DNA of 64,000 nucleotides from assembly GCF_028751195.1 (NCBI RefSeq), contig NZ_CP066784.1, positions 4,154,001 through 4,218,000 of the forward strand. The letters run 5' to 3'. The notes under the pieces were generated by a model. That model was given only the letters and a program-made list of their open reading frames with translations. It did no database searches and had not been told where the DNA came from. The stretch is from Alicyclobacillus sp. ALC3. GTDB lineage: Bacteria; Bacillota; Bacilli; Alicyclobacillales; Alicyclobacillaceae. A program made the translations under genes and the position numbers. Of the stretch, positions 1 through 7,940 are shown one piece after another; the stretch's first letter is position 1; every line of letters starts with the position of its first letter.

Positions 1-1
1 G

Positions 2-307
2 CACGTGTACGGGACTTGTCACGTGATGAACGATGTGGAGGAACTCGCGGCGGTTCTGGAGCGGATGGTGCGCTTTTACGACCCTGACTCGCCGGTATCG
101 AGCGAGTCCGGAGAACCGTATTTTCGGCGCATGACACAAGCCATCGTGGGGTTCCGGATTGACATCGCGCGCATGGAAGGCGCCGCAAAGTTGAGCCAGA
201 ACAAGCCGGCTGAGGTACGAGAGCGCGTCATCGACCAACTGCAGCAGGCCGACGACTCTGATGCACAAACGATTGCTCGCTGGATGACGCAGGACTGGAA
301 CAAGTAG
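2..307 (+). CDS. PaiB-like FMN-binding transcriptional regulator, C-terminal part
   Basis: The gene enters from the left edge; only the last about 101 residues are visible. The tail contains the stretch FRIDIARMEGAAKLSQNK, which matches the conserved end of PaiB proteins (FMN-binding split-barrel regulators that repress sporulation and degradative enzyme genes in Bacillus). The start codon is outside the window, and the in-frame GTG at 5 is inside the protein. The next gene begins 3 bases after the stop, so the two are probably one transcript. Family assignment rests on the C-terminal motif only. Confidence 0.8.
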   Translation, partial: HVYGTCHVMNDVEELAAVLERMVRFYDPDSPVSSESGEPYFRRMTQAIVGFRIDIARMEGAAKLSQNKPAEVRERVIDQLQQADDSDAQTIARWMTQDWNK

Positions 308-310
308 GAG

Positions 311-874
311 GTGGGGCAAATCGCGCAGTCACATTCGTGTACTGTCGAAGCAGTGCTCATTGCCAATCAGGCAGAAAGCTTCATCACAAGCCGTCTGCCG
401 CAGATTGACGTTACATACGGCGGCATTGCAGGCGACCGCCACTTCGGTCTGACGAAGCGAGCTGGTGTTCGCGAGTCGATGTACCCGCGTGGGATGGAGA
501 TTTTCAACCGTCGGCAGATCACGGTCGTGTCGATGGAAGAGTGTGCAGCCGTGGCTGAGGCCCTTGGCGTGCCAGAGATTCGACCAGAGTGGCTCGGCGC
601 AAACGTTGTCGTCAGAGGCTTCCCGGACCTCACTCGACTGTCAAACGGAAGCCGCATTCTGTTCCCAAGCGGCGCGGGGCTCCTCTGTGAAGGAGAAAAC
701 CAACCCTGCCGCTATCCTGGCGACGTAATCCAGTCGCACTACCCGGACGTTGCGAAGCTGTCTGCACGCTTCGTGCAACACGCGCAAAGACGCCGTGGCA
801 TCATTTGCATCGTGGAACGTCCCGGGGCAATCGCGGCTGGCGAAGAGGCGACAGTGACAGTCTACGAAGATTGA
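311..874 (+). CDS. MOSC domain protein
   Basis: 187 residues forming one MOSC (molybdenum cofactor sulfurase C-terminal) domain. The pattern GGIAGDRHFG near residue 40 and a conserved cysteine in ENQPCR (about C133) are typical of single-domain bacterial MOSC proteins, thought to bind sulfur or a metal-sulfur ligand. The substrate cannot be predicted. The GTG start directly follows an AGGAGG sequence with almost no spacer, so the true initiation codon is uncertain. It probably shares an operon with the PaiB-like gene 3 bases upstream and the GNAT gene downstream. Confidence 0.85.
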   Translation: MGQIAQSHSCTVEAVLIANQAESFITSRLPQIDVTYGGIAGDRHFGLTKRAGVRESMYPRGMEIFNRRQITVVSMEECAAVAEALGVPEIRPEWLGANVVVRGFPDLTRLSNGSRILFPSGAGLLCEGENQPCRYPGDVIQSHYPDVAKLSARFVQHAQRRRGIICIVERPGAIAAGEEATVTVYED

Positions 875-900
875 TGAATGGAAGGGAATGCTAGGCCACC

Positions 901-1809
901 GTGATCGACAGTCGACAAGAATTCACCTTTGCTAAGCTGGGCGAGCACGACCGAGCGGACTTGCAGCAACTTGCGGAGCGGGTCGGTTGGCACTTTGCGG
1001 ACGAACAGGTTGCGCTGTTGATGGCTGCAGGTACGGTCTACGGCCTTCATGCTGCCGGCGCCGGCAGGCGGGAACTTATCGGAGCGTCCGCAATCTATCC
1101 GTACGGCCGCAACCTCGCGTCACTCGGAATTGTCATGGTCAGCCCGGAACACCAGCGTCAAGGCATTGGCACCGCTGTTGTTCGCCGCTGTCTTGCTGAC
1201 GTGGACCCGCAGGCGCACGTGATGCTCATCGCCACACCGCAGGGTAGACCTGTCTATGAATCCCTCGGCTTTCGCATCGTAGAACAGGTTCACCGGTATG
1301 AACTTGATCTCGCATCTGTAGCGGATGGCCGACGCTCGCATGTCGCGACCGCTCTGCGGCAGGATGACCTGGCAGCTGTCGTCGCGCTCGACGAGACAGC
1401 GTCTGGTGGGAGGCGCGAGGCTGCGTATCAGGCGCTATGGCAAATTGCGCGGATTGGCGTTGCGGTGCGAGATGACGGTGGCCATGTGCGTGGCTTCACA
1501 TTCGCCCTGCGCGGGACTGACCGCTGGCTGATGGGTCCGGTCATCGCGGACAGTGTCCACATGGCTGCCGAACTGGTTCAAGCCGTTGTGGAGAGACTGC
1601 ACACGGAGGCCTTCGCCTGCAAACCTGAGCTTACCGGCGGAGGAACTGTCCGTCTCGACGTGCCAGGTCAGCAGGCGGAGTTTCAGGCGAGCCTGCAGGG
1701 GTTGGGGTTTCAGGAGACGCGCCAGTCGCCAGTAATGAGTTTCGGCGGCAAGACGCTGCCGGGCCACCGTGACCGGATGTTTGCCATGATTGACCCTGCA
1801 TTAGGTTGA
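901..1809 (+). CDS. GNAT acetyltransferase with C-terminal second domain
   Basis: 302 residues. The N-terminal half carries a GNAT fold with the acetyl-CoA loop QRQGIG (about residues 87-92) and the later VYESLGF motif. The C-terminal half resembles the extra acetyltransferase-like domain of YitH/HolE-type proteins. It should transfer acetyl from acetyl-CoA to an unknown amine. The GTG start lies 26 bases after the MOSC stop and the ribosome site is weak. Length fits two-domain members of the family, and no damage is seen. Confidence 0.85.
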   Translation: MIDSRQEFTFAKLGEHDRADLQQLAERVGWHFADEQVALLMAAGTVYGLHAAGAGRRELIGASAIYPYGRNLASLGIVMVSPEHQRQGIGTAVVRRCLADVDPQAHVMLIATPQGRPVYESLGFRIVEQVHRYELDLASVADGRRSHVATALRQDDLAAVVALDETASGGRREAAYQALWQIARIGVAVRDDGGHVRGFTFALRGTDRWLMGPVIADSVHMAAELVQAVVERLHTEAFACKPELTGGGTVRLDVPGQQAEFQASLQGLGFQETRQSPVMSFGGKTLPGHRDRMFAMIDPALG

Positions 1810-1833
1810 ATGTGTCCGGCATGGAACGATTGA

Positions 1834-2178
1834 CCACTGTGCCTCAGGGACGTGACGGAACCCGTCATCGACCGAGGTCTGAATCGCGAAGTGCCACCTA
1901 CTGAGCGAGCTACGCTGCTGTCTTTCAACTCGACGGCTTTTTCGCTCTTTATGATTTTTGTGTTTCCACTGTTTGGGTTGGTTGCAAATCGTCTCGGCGT
2001 GTTACGGACTGCGGAAATCACGAGCATTGCCGGGGCGGTGACAATCCTGTTGTCTGCTAGTTGGTGGTACTTTGCGAGACGCGAGGCAATGCTCTCGCAG
2101 AGAAAGTTGATGTATCGTGAGCGTGCAGAGGTCCCGGCGCTGTTCAGGCGCCGGGAAAGAGCGCCAATAGCTCCTTAG
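1834..2178 (+). pseudogene. MFS transporter, C-terminal relic
   Basis: About 115 codons without a usable start encode what looks like the last two membrane helices of a major facilitator transporter, including STAFSLFMIFVFPLFGLVAN and a charged cytoplasmic tail. An in-frame stop at 1831 closes the frame upstream. A functional MFS protein needs about 400 residues, so this is a 5'-truncated remnant. Its last 35 bases overlap the end of the opposite-strand dam gene, suggesting that dam arrived or was rearranged next to it. Confidence 0.65.
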
Positions 2179-2950
2179 CTTTGCCGCGGTGGTCACCGTC
2201 ACAACTGATAAACCGCTGTACGTCAAATGAAGTGACGACTGCACCTTGGTAGACTTTGCGCGTAAATTCGTTGTCGTGGTTGGAGATGACGACTGGGACG
2301 CCGCGAGCTGCCGTTTCGGCGGCAACTCGCGCAAGGCGGACCTGTTCGGACTGAGAGAACCCGTCCGAGTTGTAGCCCGTAAAGTTGGCCGTTGCCGACA
2401 GAGGCACGTATGGCGGGTCGCAGTAAATCACGTCTCCAGGGCGGGCTCCTCGCATTACCACTTCAAAATCTATGGAGGAAAATTCAGCGGTTTGTGACTT
2501 GTGGTAGAACATCATCATTTCCTCGTATGGGAAATACGTTTTCTTGTATCGACCGAACGGCACGTTAAATCCGCCTATTTTGTTGTATCGACACAGCCCG
2601 TTGTACCCGTGTCGGTTCAAGTACAGAAAGAGTGCCGCCTTGCGGAAAGGGTCGACCGACGAGTTGAATTCTTCGCGCAAGGCATAATACGCATCGGCGT
2701 TATTGAACTCATTTCCAAACAGGCCTTTACACTCATCAATAAAGGTCGGTCCGTATTGTTTAAGCGTTACAAATACATGAATCAGGTCGGGGTTCGAGTC
2801 ATTAATGACATTGTCTTGGTAGTCTGTGTTGAGAAACACGGCTGCAGCCCCAGCAAACGGTTCAATCAACCGATCCGCGGGTGGGAGCAGAGCGCGGATT
2901 TTTTCAATTAGGCGGTACTTGTTTCCGGCCCACTTCAGGAATGGTTTCAT
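2144..2950 (-). CDS. dam: DNA adenine methyltransferase (Dam family)
   Basis: 268 residues. It transfers methyl from S-adenosylmethionine to N6 of adenine in DNA, and GATC is the likely target by similarity to enterobacterial Dam. Visible motifs are FLKWAGNK (residues 4-11), EPFAGAAAVF (SAM binding, about 30-39), the target-domain run LFLYLNRHGYNGLCRYN (about 107-123), DPPY (178-181), and PLSATANFTGY just after it. The start is ATG 2950, preceded by GGAGG at good spacing, rather than the in-frame ATG 12 bases upstream. No restriction enzyme gene is adjacent, so it is an orphan methylase. Such close resemblance to Dam is unusual on a Bacillales chromosome and suggests phage or lateral origin. 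Confidence 0.92.
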   Translation of the reverse strand: MKPFLKWAGNKYRLIEKIRALLPPADRLIEPFAGAAAVFLNTDYQDNVINDSNPDLIHVFVTLKQYGPTFIDECKGLFGNEFNNADAYYALREEFNSSVDPFRKAALFLYLNRHGYNGLCRYNKIGGFNVPFGRYKKTYFPYEEMMMFYHKSQTAEFSSIDFEVVMRGARPGDVIYCDPPYVPLSATANFTGYNSDGFSQSEQVRLARVAAETAARGVPVVISNHDNEFTRKVYQGAVVTSFDVQRFISCDGDHRGKAKELLALFPGA

Positions 2951-3085
2951 GTTTGCCTCCATTGTAAACTCTGGTCTATGATTCGACGGGAAAGGGGAAA
3001 ATCCCTTGCCGCTGTTCGGAACCTGGTGTCAATTTGGTAACATAGGCTAGAGACAATCTAGGCTGTGCAAAGGGAGAGGTTGAAG

Positions 3086-3667
3086 GTGACAGAACACCAT
3101 ACAGCGTTGTTGGTAATGGACGTCCAAAATGGCATTGTGTCGCGTTTTGCGAAAGATGAGAGCACACTCACACCAATCGTGACCGCCGTCGCTGCAGCCC
3201 GGGCCGCGAACATTCCCGTGATGTTTGTGCGAGTGGCATTTCGCCCAGGGTTCGCAGAGGTCAGCCCGAACAACAAGTCGTTCTCAGCCATAGCGGGAGC
3301 AGGTGGAATGACTGCGGATGACGATTTGACTCAGGTCCACGCGTCCGTTGCACCGCGGGATGGCGAACCGGTCATCACCAAACGGCGAGTGAGCGCCTTC
3401 TCAGGTAGCGACCTCGAGGTCATTTTACGGGCACAGGGTATTGATACGTTGGTCCTGTGCGGAATCGCGACGAGCGGAGTCGTGCTGTCGACGTTGCGAG
3501 AGGCAGCTGACAAAGACTACCGAATCACGGTGTTAGCGGATGCCTGTCTCGATGCCGATCCGGAAGTTCACCGTGTGCTGACCGAGAAGGTCTTTCCGCG
3601 CCAAGCAGATGTGCTGTCAGCCGCGGACTGGATAAAGGGTTTAGCAAGCTCGAACCTGGCAAATTAA
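3086..3667 (+). CDS. Isochorismatase-like cysteine hydrolase
   Basis: 193 residues of the isochorismatase/nicotinamidase superfamily. The catalytic triad is visible: Asp12 in LLVMDVQNG, Lys99 in ITKRRVSAF, and Cys125 in LVLCGIATSGVV, which also contains the cis-peptide segment. These enzymes hydrolyse amides or vinyl ethers; the substrate is unknown. The chosen start is GTG 3086, six bases after an AGGGAGAGG ribosome site; the alternative in-frame GTG 3065 has none. The gene is divergent from dam, and both promoters must lie in the 135 bases between them. Confidence 0.88.
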   Translation: MTEHHTALLVMDVQNGIVSRFAKDESTLTPIVTAVAAARAANIPVMFVRVAFRPGFAEVSPNNKSFSAIAGAGGMTADDDLTQVHASVAPRDGEPVITKRRVSAFSGSDLEVILRAQGIDTLVLCGIATSGVVLSTLREAADKDYRITVLADACLDADPEVHRVLTEKVFPRQADVLSAADWIKGLASSNLAN

Positions 3668-3691
3668 GCGCAGACTGATTTGGGGGAGAAG

Positions 3692-3877
3692 ATGGTGGAG
3701 AGCGTGCGCGAGGCTGGGTTCATGCTGCTGTTTCGTTACCCGCGGTACGGCAGGTTGTGGCTCAGTAGGGTCGTGTCTGGTTTTGGTGACCAAGCAGGGT
3801 GGATTGCTTTCTTCCAGCAGTTGTACGGTAGCCATGGGGCTAGTCTCGTACGTCTGGCCAAGTTTTCGATCCGTTGA
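3692..3877 (+). pseudogene. MFS transporter, N-terminal relic
   Basis: About 61 codons resembling the first helix of a major facilitator protein (RYPRYGRLWLSRVVSGFGDQ), with a GGGGGAGAAG ribosome site before ATG 3692. The frame stops after one helix and the next 110 bases code for nothing recognisable, so it is a truncated 5' end. The complementary 3' end of an MFS gene lies upstream at 1834-2178 on the same strand. That order cannot come from a simple insertion into one gene, so either there was rearrangement or these are relics of two genes. Confidence 0.55.
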
Positions 3878-3884
3878 CTCTGTG

Positions 3885-3927
3885 GAGGCGGCTGTCTGAT
3901 CAGAATGCCGGTCCGCCTCAGTTTTGT
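3885..3927 (+). terminator. Possible intrinsic terminator
   Basis: A 7-bp stem (GAGGCGG at 3885-3891 pairing with CCGCCTC at 3913-3919) has a 21-base loop that contains the palindrome CTGATCAG, and is followed by AGTTTTGT. It would end transcription from the isochorismatase-like gene and MFS relic before the glycosyltransferase at 3989. The T-run is short, so efficiency is doubtful. Confidence 0.45.
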
Positions 3928-3988
3928 CCTGCATAGGTTGTGAACGGGAATCAAGCGACCCAGGACGGATATGAGGAGACGGTTCTAG

Positions 3989-5113
3989 ATGAAGATCGCG
4001 ATTGTTGCGCCAGAGGACTTGCCGATTCCTCCCACGCGAGGCGGTTCGGTCCAAATCTATGTGCATGCGCTGGCGCGGGCTTTGACCGAGGTTGATGGGG
4101 TTCAACTCGTTCTCATCAGTCCTAAGCGCGGTAGGTCAGATGACAGTGCCAACACAGGCAGTCAGCTAAAGGGTGCACAACACCTGCGACTGGACGCGAG
4201 CACCCCCAAGGCATATCAGAAGGCAGTGCTCGCAACACTTTCCTCACTGCAGCCGGACATCATTCAAGTTGAAAACCGCCCACTGCTCGCAGCAGCAGTG
4301 AAACGCAGGCTGCGATGCCCAACACTGCTCAACCTCCACTCGCTCACCTTTTTGGGCCCTGCTCACACCACGCCACAAGGAGCTGTGAGTGCCTTGCGCA
4401 CAGTTGATGGCGTGGTGTGTAATAGCCGCTATCTGCGGCGAGCCATCGTCCGACGGTTCACTTTACAGGGCGACCGACAACGATTCAATGTTATTTTCCC
4501 CGGTATTGACCTCGCACGGTTCAGGTATCACAGACGAACCGTCACTACCTTTTCTCGCCAACGTCCGCTGCGAATTCTGTTTGTCGGTCGGGTGATTCAT
4601 CAAAAAGGCGTGCTCATTCTGATTCGGTCGATTCGTCAACTTCATGAGGCGGGCTACCCCGTCCGTCTGACTCTCGTCGGGCGGACTCCACCGTGGGAAA
4701 AAAACTATGGCGCTTTAGTCCGCCGCGAGGCCCGGTCCTGCCCAGTAAAGTGGGTTGGTTTCGTCTCCCCTGAGGCACTTCCTGGCTACTACCGCCGCCA
4801 CGACGTGTTCGTCTGTCCTTCGCAGGAAAAGGAAGCGTTCGGGTTGGTCAACTTGGAAGCTCTTGCGACAGGATTGCCCGTGATTGCCAGTCGCGTGGGC
4901 GGTATTCCGGAGGCAGTGACGAACGGCACGGGGATTTTGGTTGACAACCCACGGCGGCCAGAATCCTTCCGGCGCGCCATCGAGACGTGTCTGGAGGACC
5001 CGGAGAAGTTGGCAAATTGGTCAGAAGTCGGAAGGATACACGCACAGGGATTCTCTTGGGGGCGTACAGCGCGCGAATTCGTCAAACTGTACCAGAAAGT
5101 GAACGGCAGGTAG
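3989..5113 (+). CDS. Glycosyltransferase family 4, CotSA-like
   Basis: 374 residues with GT-B fold. The N-terminus reads MKIAIVAPEDLPIPPTRGGS, closely like the start of Bacillus CotSA spore coat proteins. The donor-binding half has the FVGRVIHQKG segment and the EAFGLVNLEALATGLPVIAS signature (about residues 288-307) with the family's spaced glutamates. It should transfer a sugar from a nucleotide-sugar donor, probably to a spore-surface polymer. An AGGAGACGG ribosome site precedes ATG 3989. Its stop codon is immediately followed by the stop codon of the opposite-strand ATP-grasp gene, with no base between. Confidence 0.88.
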   Translation: MKIAIVAPEDLPIPPTRGGSVQIYVHALARALTEVDGVQLVLISPKRGRSDDSANTGSQLKGAQHLRLDASTPKAYQKAVLATLSSLQPDIIQVENRPLLAAAVKRRLRCPTLLNLHSLTFLGPAHTTPQGAVSALRTVDGVVCNSRYLRRAIVRRFTLQGDRQRFNVIFPGIDLARFRYHRRTVTTFSRQRPLRILFVGRVIHQKGVLILIRSIRQLHEAGYPVRLTLVGRTPPWEKNYGALVRREARSCPVKWVGFVSPEALPGYYRRHDVFVCPSQEKEAFGLVNLEALATGLPVIASRVGGIPEAVTNGTGILVDNPRRPESFRRAIETCLEDPEKLANWSEVGRIHAQGFSWGRTAREFVKLYQKVNGR

Positions 5114-6202
5114 TCAACGTCGGTGATTCTGCAGTGTTGCGACATATCCGACAAGGCGCTCGGCCCAGCGATGTACCTCCTCGTCTGACAGGAGGTCGCG
5201 TCCGGGTCGACTGTTACAATCGTAGACGTAGCAAGATCCGTTAGCAGGAGCGGCGTCGACTCCAAGGTACGCAAGGTCAGGGTACGCACGTTCAAGTGCG
5301 CGCGCGGCTTGCAGAGCGGCCTGCTCGACCATCGCGAGTTCTTGCACAGTGGTGTTGGTCTCGGACAACCACCGTCTGCCCGTGGATGTGCGCAGTGAGC
5401 GCGCGATGGCACCTGCATGGACATTGGTGACGACAGCGCCGCGCGCACTCTTGCGCAGGGTGAGGGCAGTCGTTGCCCACTCTCCTCGTTCGTTCTTTTG
5501 TACGGTGACTCGAAAGTCGACGCGCCGTCCGTCCGCTGTCTGTGGTAGTCGAATGTTCTCCTGGAGCAGGTAGCGCCGAGCCCGAAGCTGCCGTCGAACG
5601 AGCACTGTCAACTGAGACTGCGTCAACACAGCGGCTACTCGCTTCCCACGCAGCCTGTCTGCCTGTGCGTGAAATTGGTCGATACCAATGCGTTCAATGC
5701 GCAGGAGATTGCGTCCACCCGATCCAAGCTCCGGTTTCAGCCAAACGACCGGTTGGGTTTTGAGAAAGTCAAATACGTCCCGAACTCGGACCGCCTTCTC
5801 TGTGAGAGGCAAGCGGCCGGGGGAAATGTCCGCCCGGCGCAACAAGTCATAGACTTTGCGCTTGCCAGGGAGTACCGGGTTGATGCAGGGCCAGTTCTGT
5901 TCACGAATTCTGCGCCGTAGGAGCGGGTACGACACGTCTGCACTTCGCAACTCGCGGAGGTACATGAGGTCAACCCAAATGGGACGCACAATCTTGACAG
6001 CCGTGGCGCGCCAGACCTTGTCGCTCAACTGATAGGCACGCATGCGATGCGGCCGTCCACGTCGGTAAAGGACATCCGTCGGTAGTACAACGTACATCGC
6101 GAGGTCGTGTGCCGCCGCAAGCTGAGCCAGGTCACGCAATGTCCTGTCTCGACGCCTTCCAAGCCGGCGGGTCGGGGGTGCCCCCGTGATGACGATCAGC
6201 AT
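5114..6202 (-). CDS. YheC/YheD-like spore-coat-associated ATP-grasp protein
   Basis: 362 residues of the YheC/YheD family, ATP-grasp proteins associated with the Bacillus endospore coat. Supporting segments are FDFLKTQPVVWLKPELGSGG (lysine and glycine-rich ATP loop), RRYLLQENIRL, the VDFRVTVQKN strand, and the C-terminal LGVDAAPANGSCYVYDCNSR metal-binding region. ATG 6202 is preferred because AGGAGA lies six bases upstream; the in-frame GTG at 6220 precedes that site. The acceptor of the presumed carboxylate-amine ligase reaction is unknown. It follows the MBL/Rieske gene by about 24 bases and is probably co-transcribed with it. Confidence 0.88.
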   Translation of the reverse strand: MLIVITGAPPTRRLGRRRDRTLRDLAQLAAAHDLAMYVVLPTDVLYRRGRPHRMRAYQLSDKVWRATAVKIVRPIWVDLMYLRELRSADVSYPLLRRRIREQNWPCINPVLPGKRKVYDLLRRADISPGRLPLTEKAVRVRDVFDFLKTQPVVWLKPELGSGGRNLLRIERIGIDQFHAQADRLRGKRVAAVLTQSQLTVLVRRQLRARRYLLQENIRLPQTADGRRVDFRVTVQKNERGEWATTALTLRKSARGAVVTNVHAGAIARSLRTSTGRRWLSETNTTVQELAMVEQAALQAARALERAYPDLAYLGVDAAPANGSCYVYDCNSRPGRDLLSDEEVHRWAERLVGYVATLQNHRR

Positions 6203-6226
6203 GTCAATTCTCCTTCGCACGGCCCA

Positions 6227-7777
6227 TCAATCGACTTCGATCGCGCCAATTGACGCGTCAAAATCCAAACATTTGCCGCCGTCTGTGAGGTCATAGCGCC
6301 ACCGATGGCGAGGGCAGACTAAGTAACGATCTTGTTCCACCCAGCCATGGGACAGGTCTGCGTGTTGGTGTGGGCAGTAGCGCAACGTGCTGTACGTCCG
6401 CTCACCCGCCTCAACGACAATCCGTTCAGTGTGTGATTCGGCGTCGAGAACTTTGGCACAGAACCAATTCATATCAGCGACATCAAGTGTCAGGAAGCCA
6501 TGAATTAACGTGTGGTAGATGTCGGGATTGCGGTGCAGACGAACGCGTAGAGACAGCATGAGGTCTTCCCAAGACGTCCGTCCGGATAGTACAGCAGCTA
6601 CATCCTGTGTTCTGGCTTCCAGAGAGTAGTAATTGTCCTCTGTGATTTCTGCTGCTTCTGTCACGATTTGCTTGGGAAAGTCGACGCGAATACGTCGGCT
6701 TGGTGCCTCGGTCAGCTGAAAGTAGAGTGGAATCAAAATGCGGTCCCGCAACGTCAGCATGGCTAGCTTGTCTCTCAGTGCCTGCGTCAACTGCTCTACC
6801 GTATGCAATACCGCCGTTGGTTCTGTAGGCATTTGCCGTGCCTCAAACAGAGACTGCATGCGTAAGGCGTAAGCGCGAACATACGACTCAAACATTTCGT
6901 CGGATACTCTGTCGGGTGCGAGATGGAGCGCCGTCCCCGTGGCTGCGTCGAACCGGTCACCTGGCATTGGTTCCACCCAACAAGGGGGCGTGTGCTTCAG
7001 CCGGCGCGAAAGATAGGCGAACAGTTCTGACGCGCGTGGGAAGATATTGACCGGTTCGAAGTTGATGTCAAGTAAGTCCGGGTCGAGAAAACAGGCTGGG
7101 CCGGCAGACGTGAGGTAGAGGCGAGGTTGTACAACTTGCAACGCGCGCGCAATGGCCTCGAATTTGCTGAACTTCTTTCTGCGAGAGATTCCTTGATACT
7201 GCTTTTGCGGGTAGTCATAACACACCGGGTGCCACCCGGCGCCGGAGAACTGAGCGGTAAAGAGGTCGATCGGCGTATCTGCGACAATCTCCGGCAACCT
7301 GTCAAACACCTTGCAGTCGTTTAAATTCAGCATCGATTGCCCGTCGCTTTCGAGCAAAACCGCGGAATCTCGGTCAAGCTCTGCATCTTCAAGGAACAGT
7401 GTAAGGGTACCGCCAGGGATTTGCACCGGATCGGCGTCGTTGCACAGGATGATGGACTGGCACCGGTTTCGCCGCAGTTGGTCATACAGATAGGTTCTGC
7501 GGTAGCGTGGAATGACAAACGAAAAGTCATCCGTCGTGAGGCTGGAGAGAAAGCGCCAGTCAAAGTGGTCCTTGTGCTCGTGACTGATATAGATGAACTT
7601 TGCTTTTTTCGTAAACCTCAATTTCGCATCTATGAACCCACCCAGGTGATGATTGGCTGGGAACTGAAACCAAGCCGAATCGAAGGCGCCAGAGGGAGAC
7701 AACCATGGATCCATGATGATGACGGCCTCATTTGTCTCTACGCAAAACCCCGCATGACCGAGATAAGTCACCTCCAC
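6227..7777 (-). CDS. Metallo-beta-lactamase fold / C-terminal Rieske fusion (CMP-sialate hydroxylase-like architecture)
   Basis: 516 residues. The N-terminal metallo-beta-lactamase domain has YLGHAGFCVE and the metal motif HEHKDH (residues 66-71). A middle region of about 200 residues is helical. The last 50 residues form a Rieske [2Fe-2S] centre with Cys468-Pro-His470 and Cys488-Pro-Arg-His491. The same two domains, in the opposite order, make up vertebrate CMP-Neu5Ac hydroxylase, so oxidation of a sugar nucleotide or glycan is an inference. GTG 7777 follows an AAGGGG ribosome site. It lies in a leftward unit with the YheC/D-like gene and is divergent from a glycosyltransferase, which suggests spore-surface glycan chemistry. 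Confidence 0.85.
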   Translation of the reverse strand: MEVTYLGHAGFCVETNEAVIIMDPWLSPSGAFDSAWFQFPANHHLGGFIDAKLRFTKKAKFIYISHEHKDHFDWRFLSSLTTDDFSFVIPRYRRTYLYDQLRRNRCQSIILCNDADPVQIPGGTLTLFLEDAELDRDSAVLLESDGQSMLNLNDCKVFDRLPEIVADTPIDLFTAQFSGAGWHPVCYDYPQKQYQGISRRKKFSKFEAIARALQVVQPRLYLTSAGPACFLDPDLLDINFEPVNIFPRASELFAYLSRRLKHTPPCWVEPMPGDRFDAATGTALHLAPDRVSDEMFESYVRAYALRMQSLFEARQMPTEPTAVLHTVEQLTQALRDKLAMLTLRDRILIPLYFQLTEAPSRRIRVDFPKQIVTEAAEITEDNYYSLEARTQDVAAVLSGRTSWEDLMLSLRVRLHRNPDIYHTLIHGFLTLDVADMNWFCAKVLDAESHTERIVVEAGERTYSTLRYCPHQHADLSHGWVEQDRYLVCPRHRWRYDLTDGGKCLDFDASIGAIEVD

Positions 7778-7940
7778 GTGGACTCACCCCTTCTCTTCAC
7801 TTTGATGTGAGCAGAGTACGCCTACGGGAACAAGGCAGTAACGGACAATCGCCAACCTCGTGTCCGACATCGGGTCAAAGCCGGGATCAACCTGTGCAAG
7901 CGCGCATAGTGTAGCGGAAGGCGGACAGGAGGGACACAGA

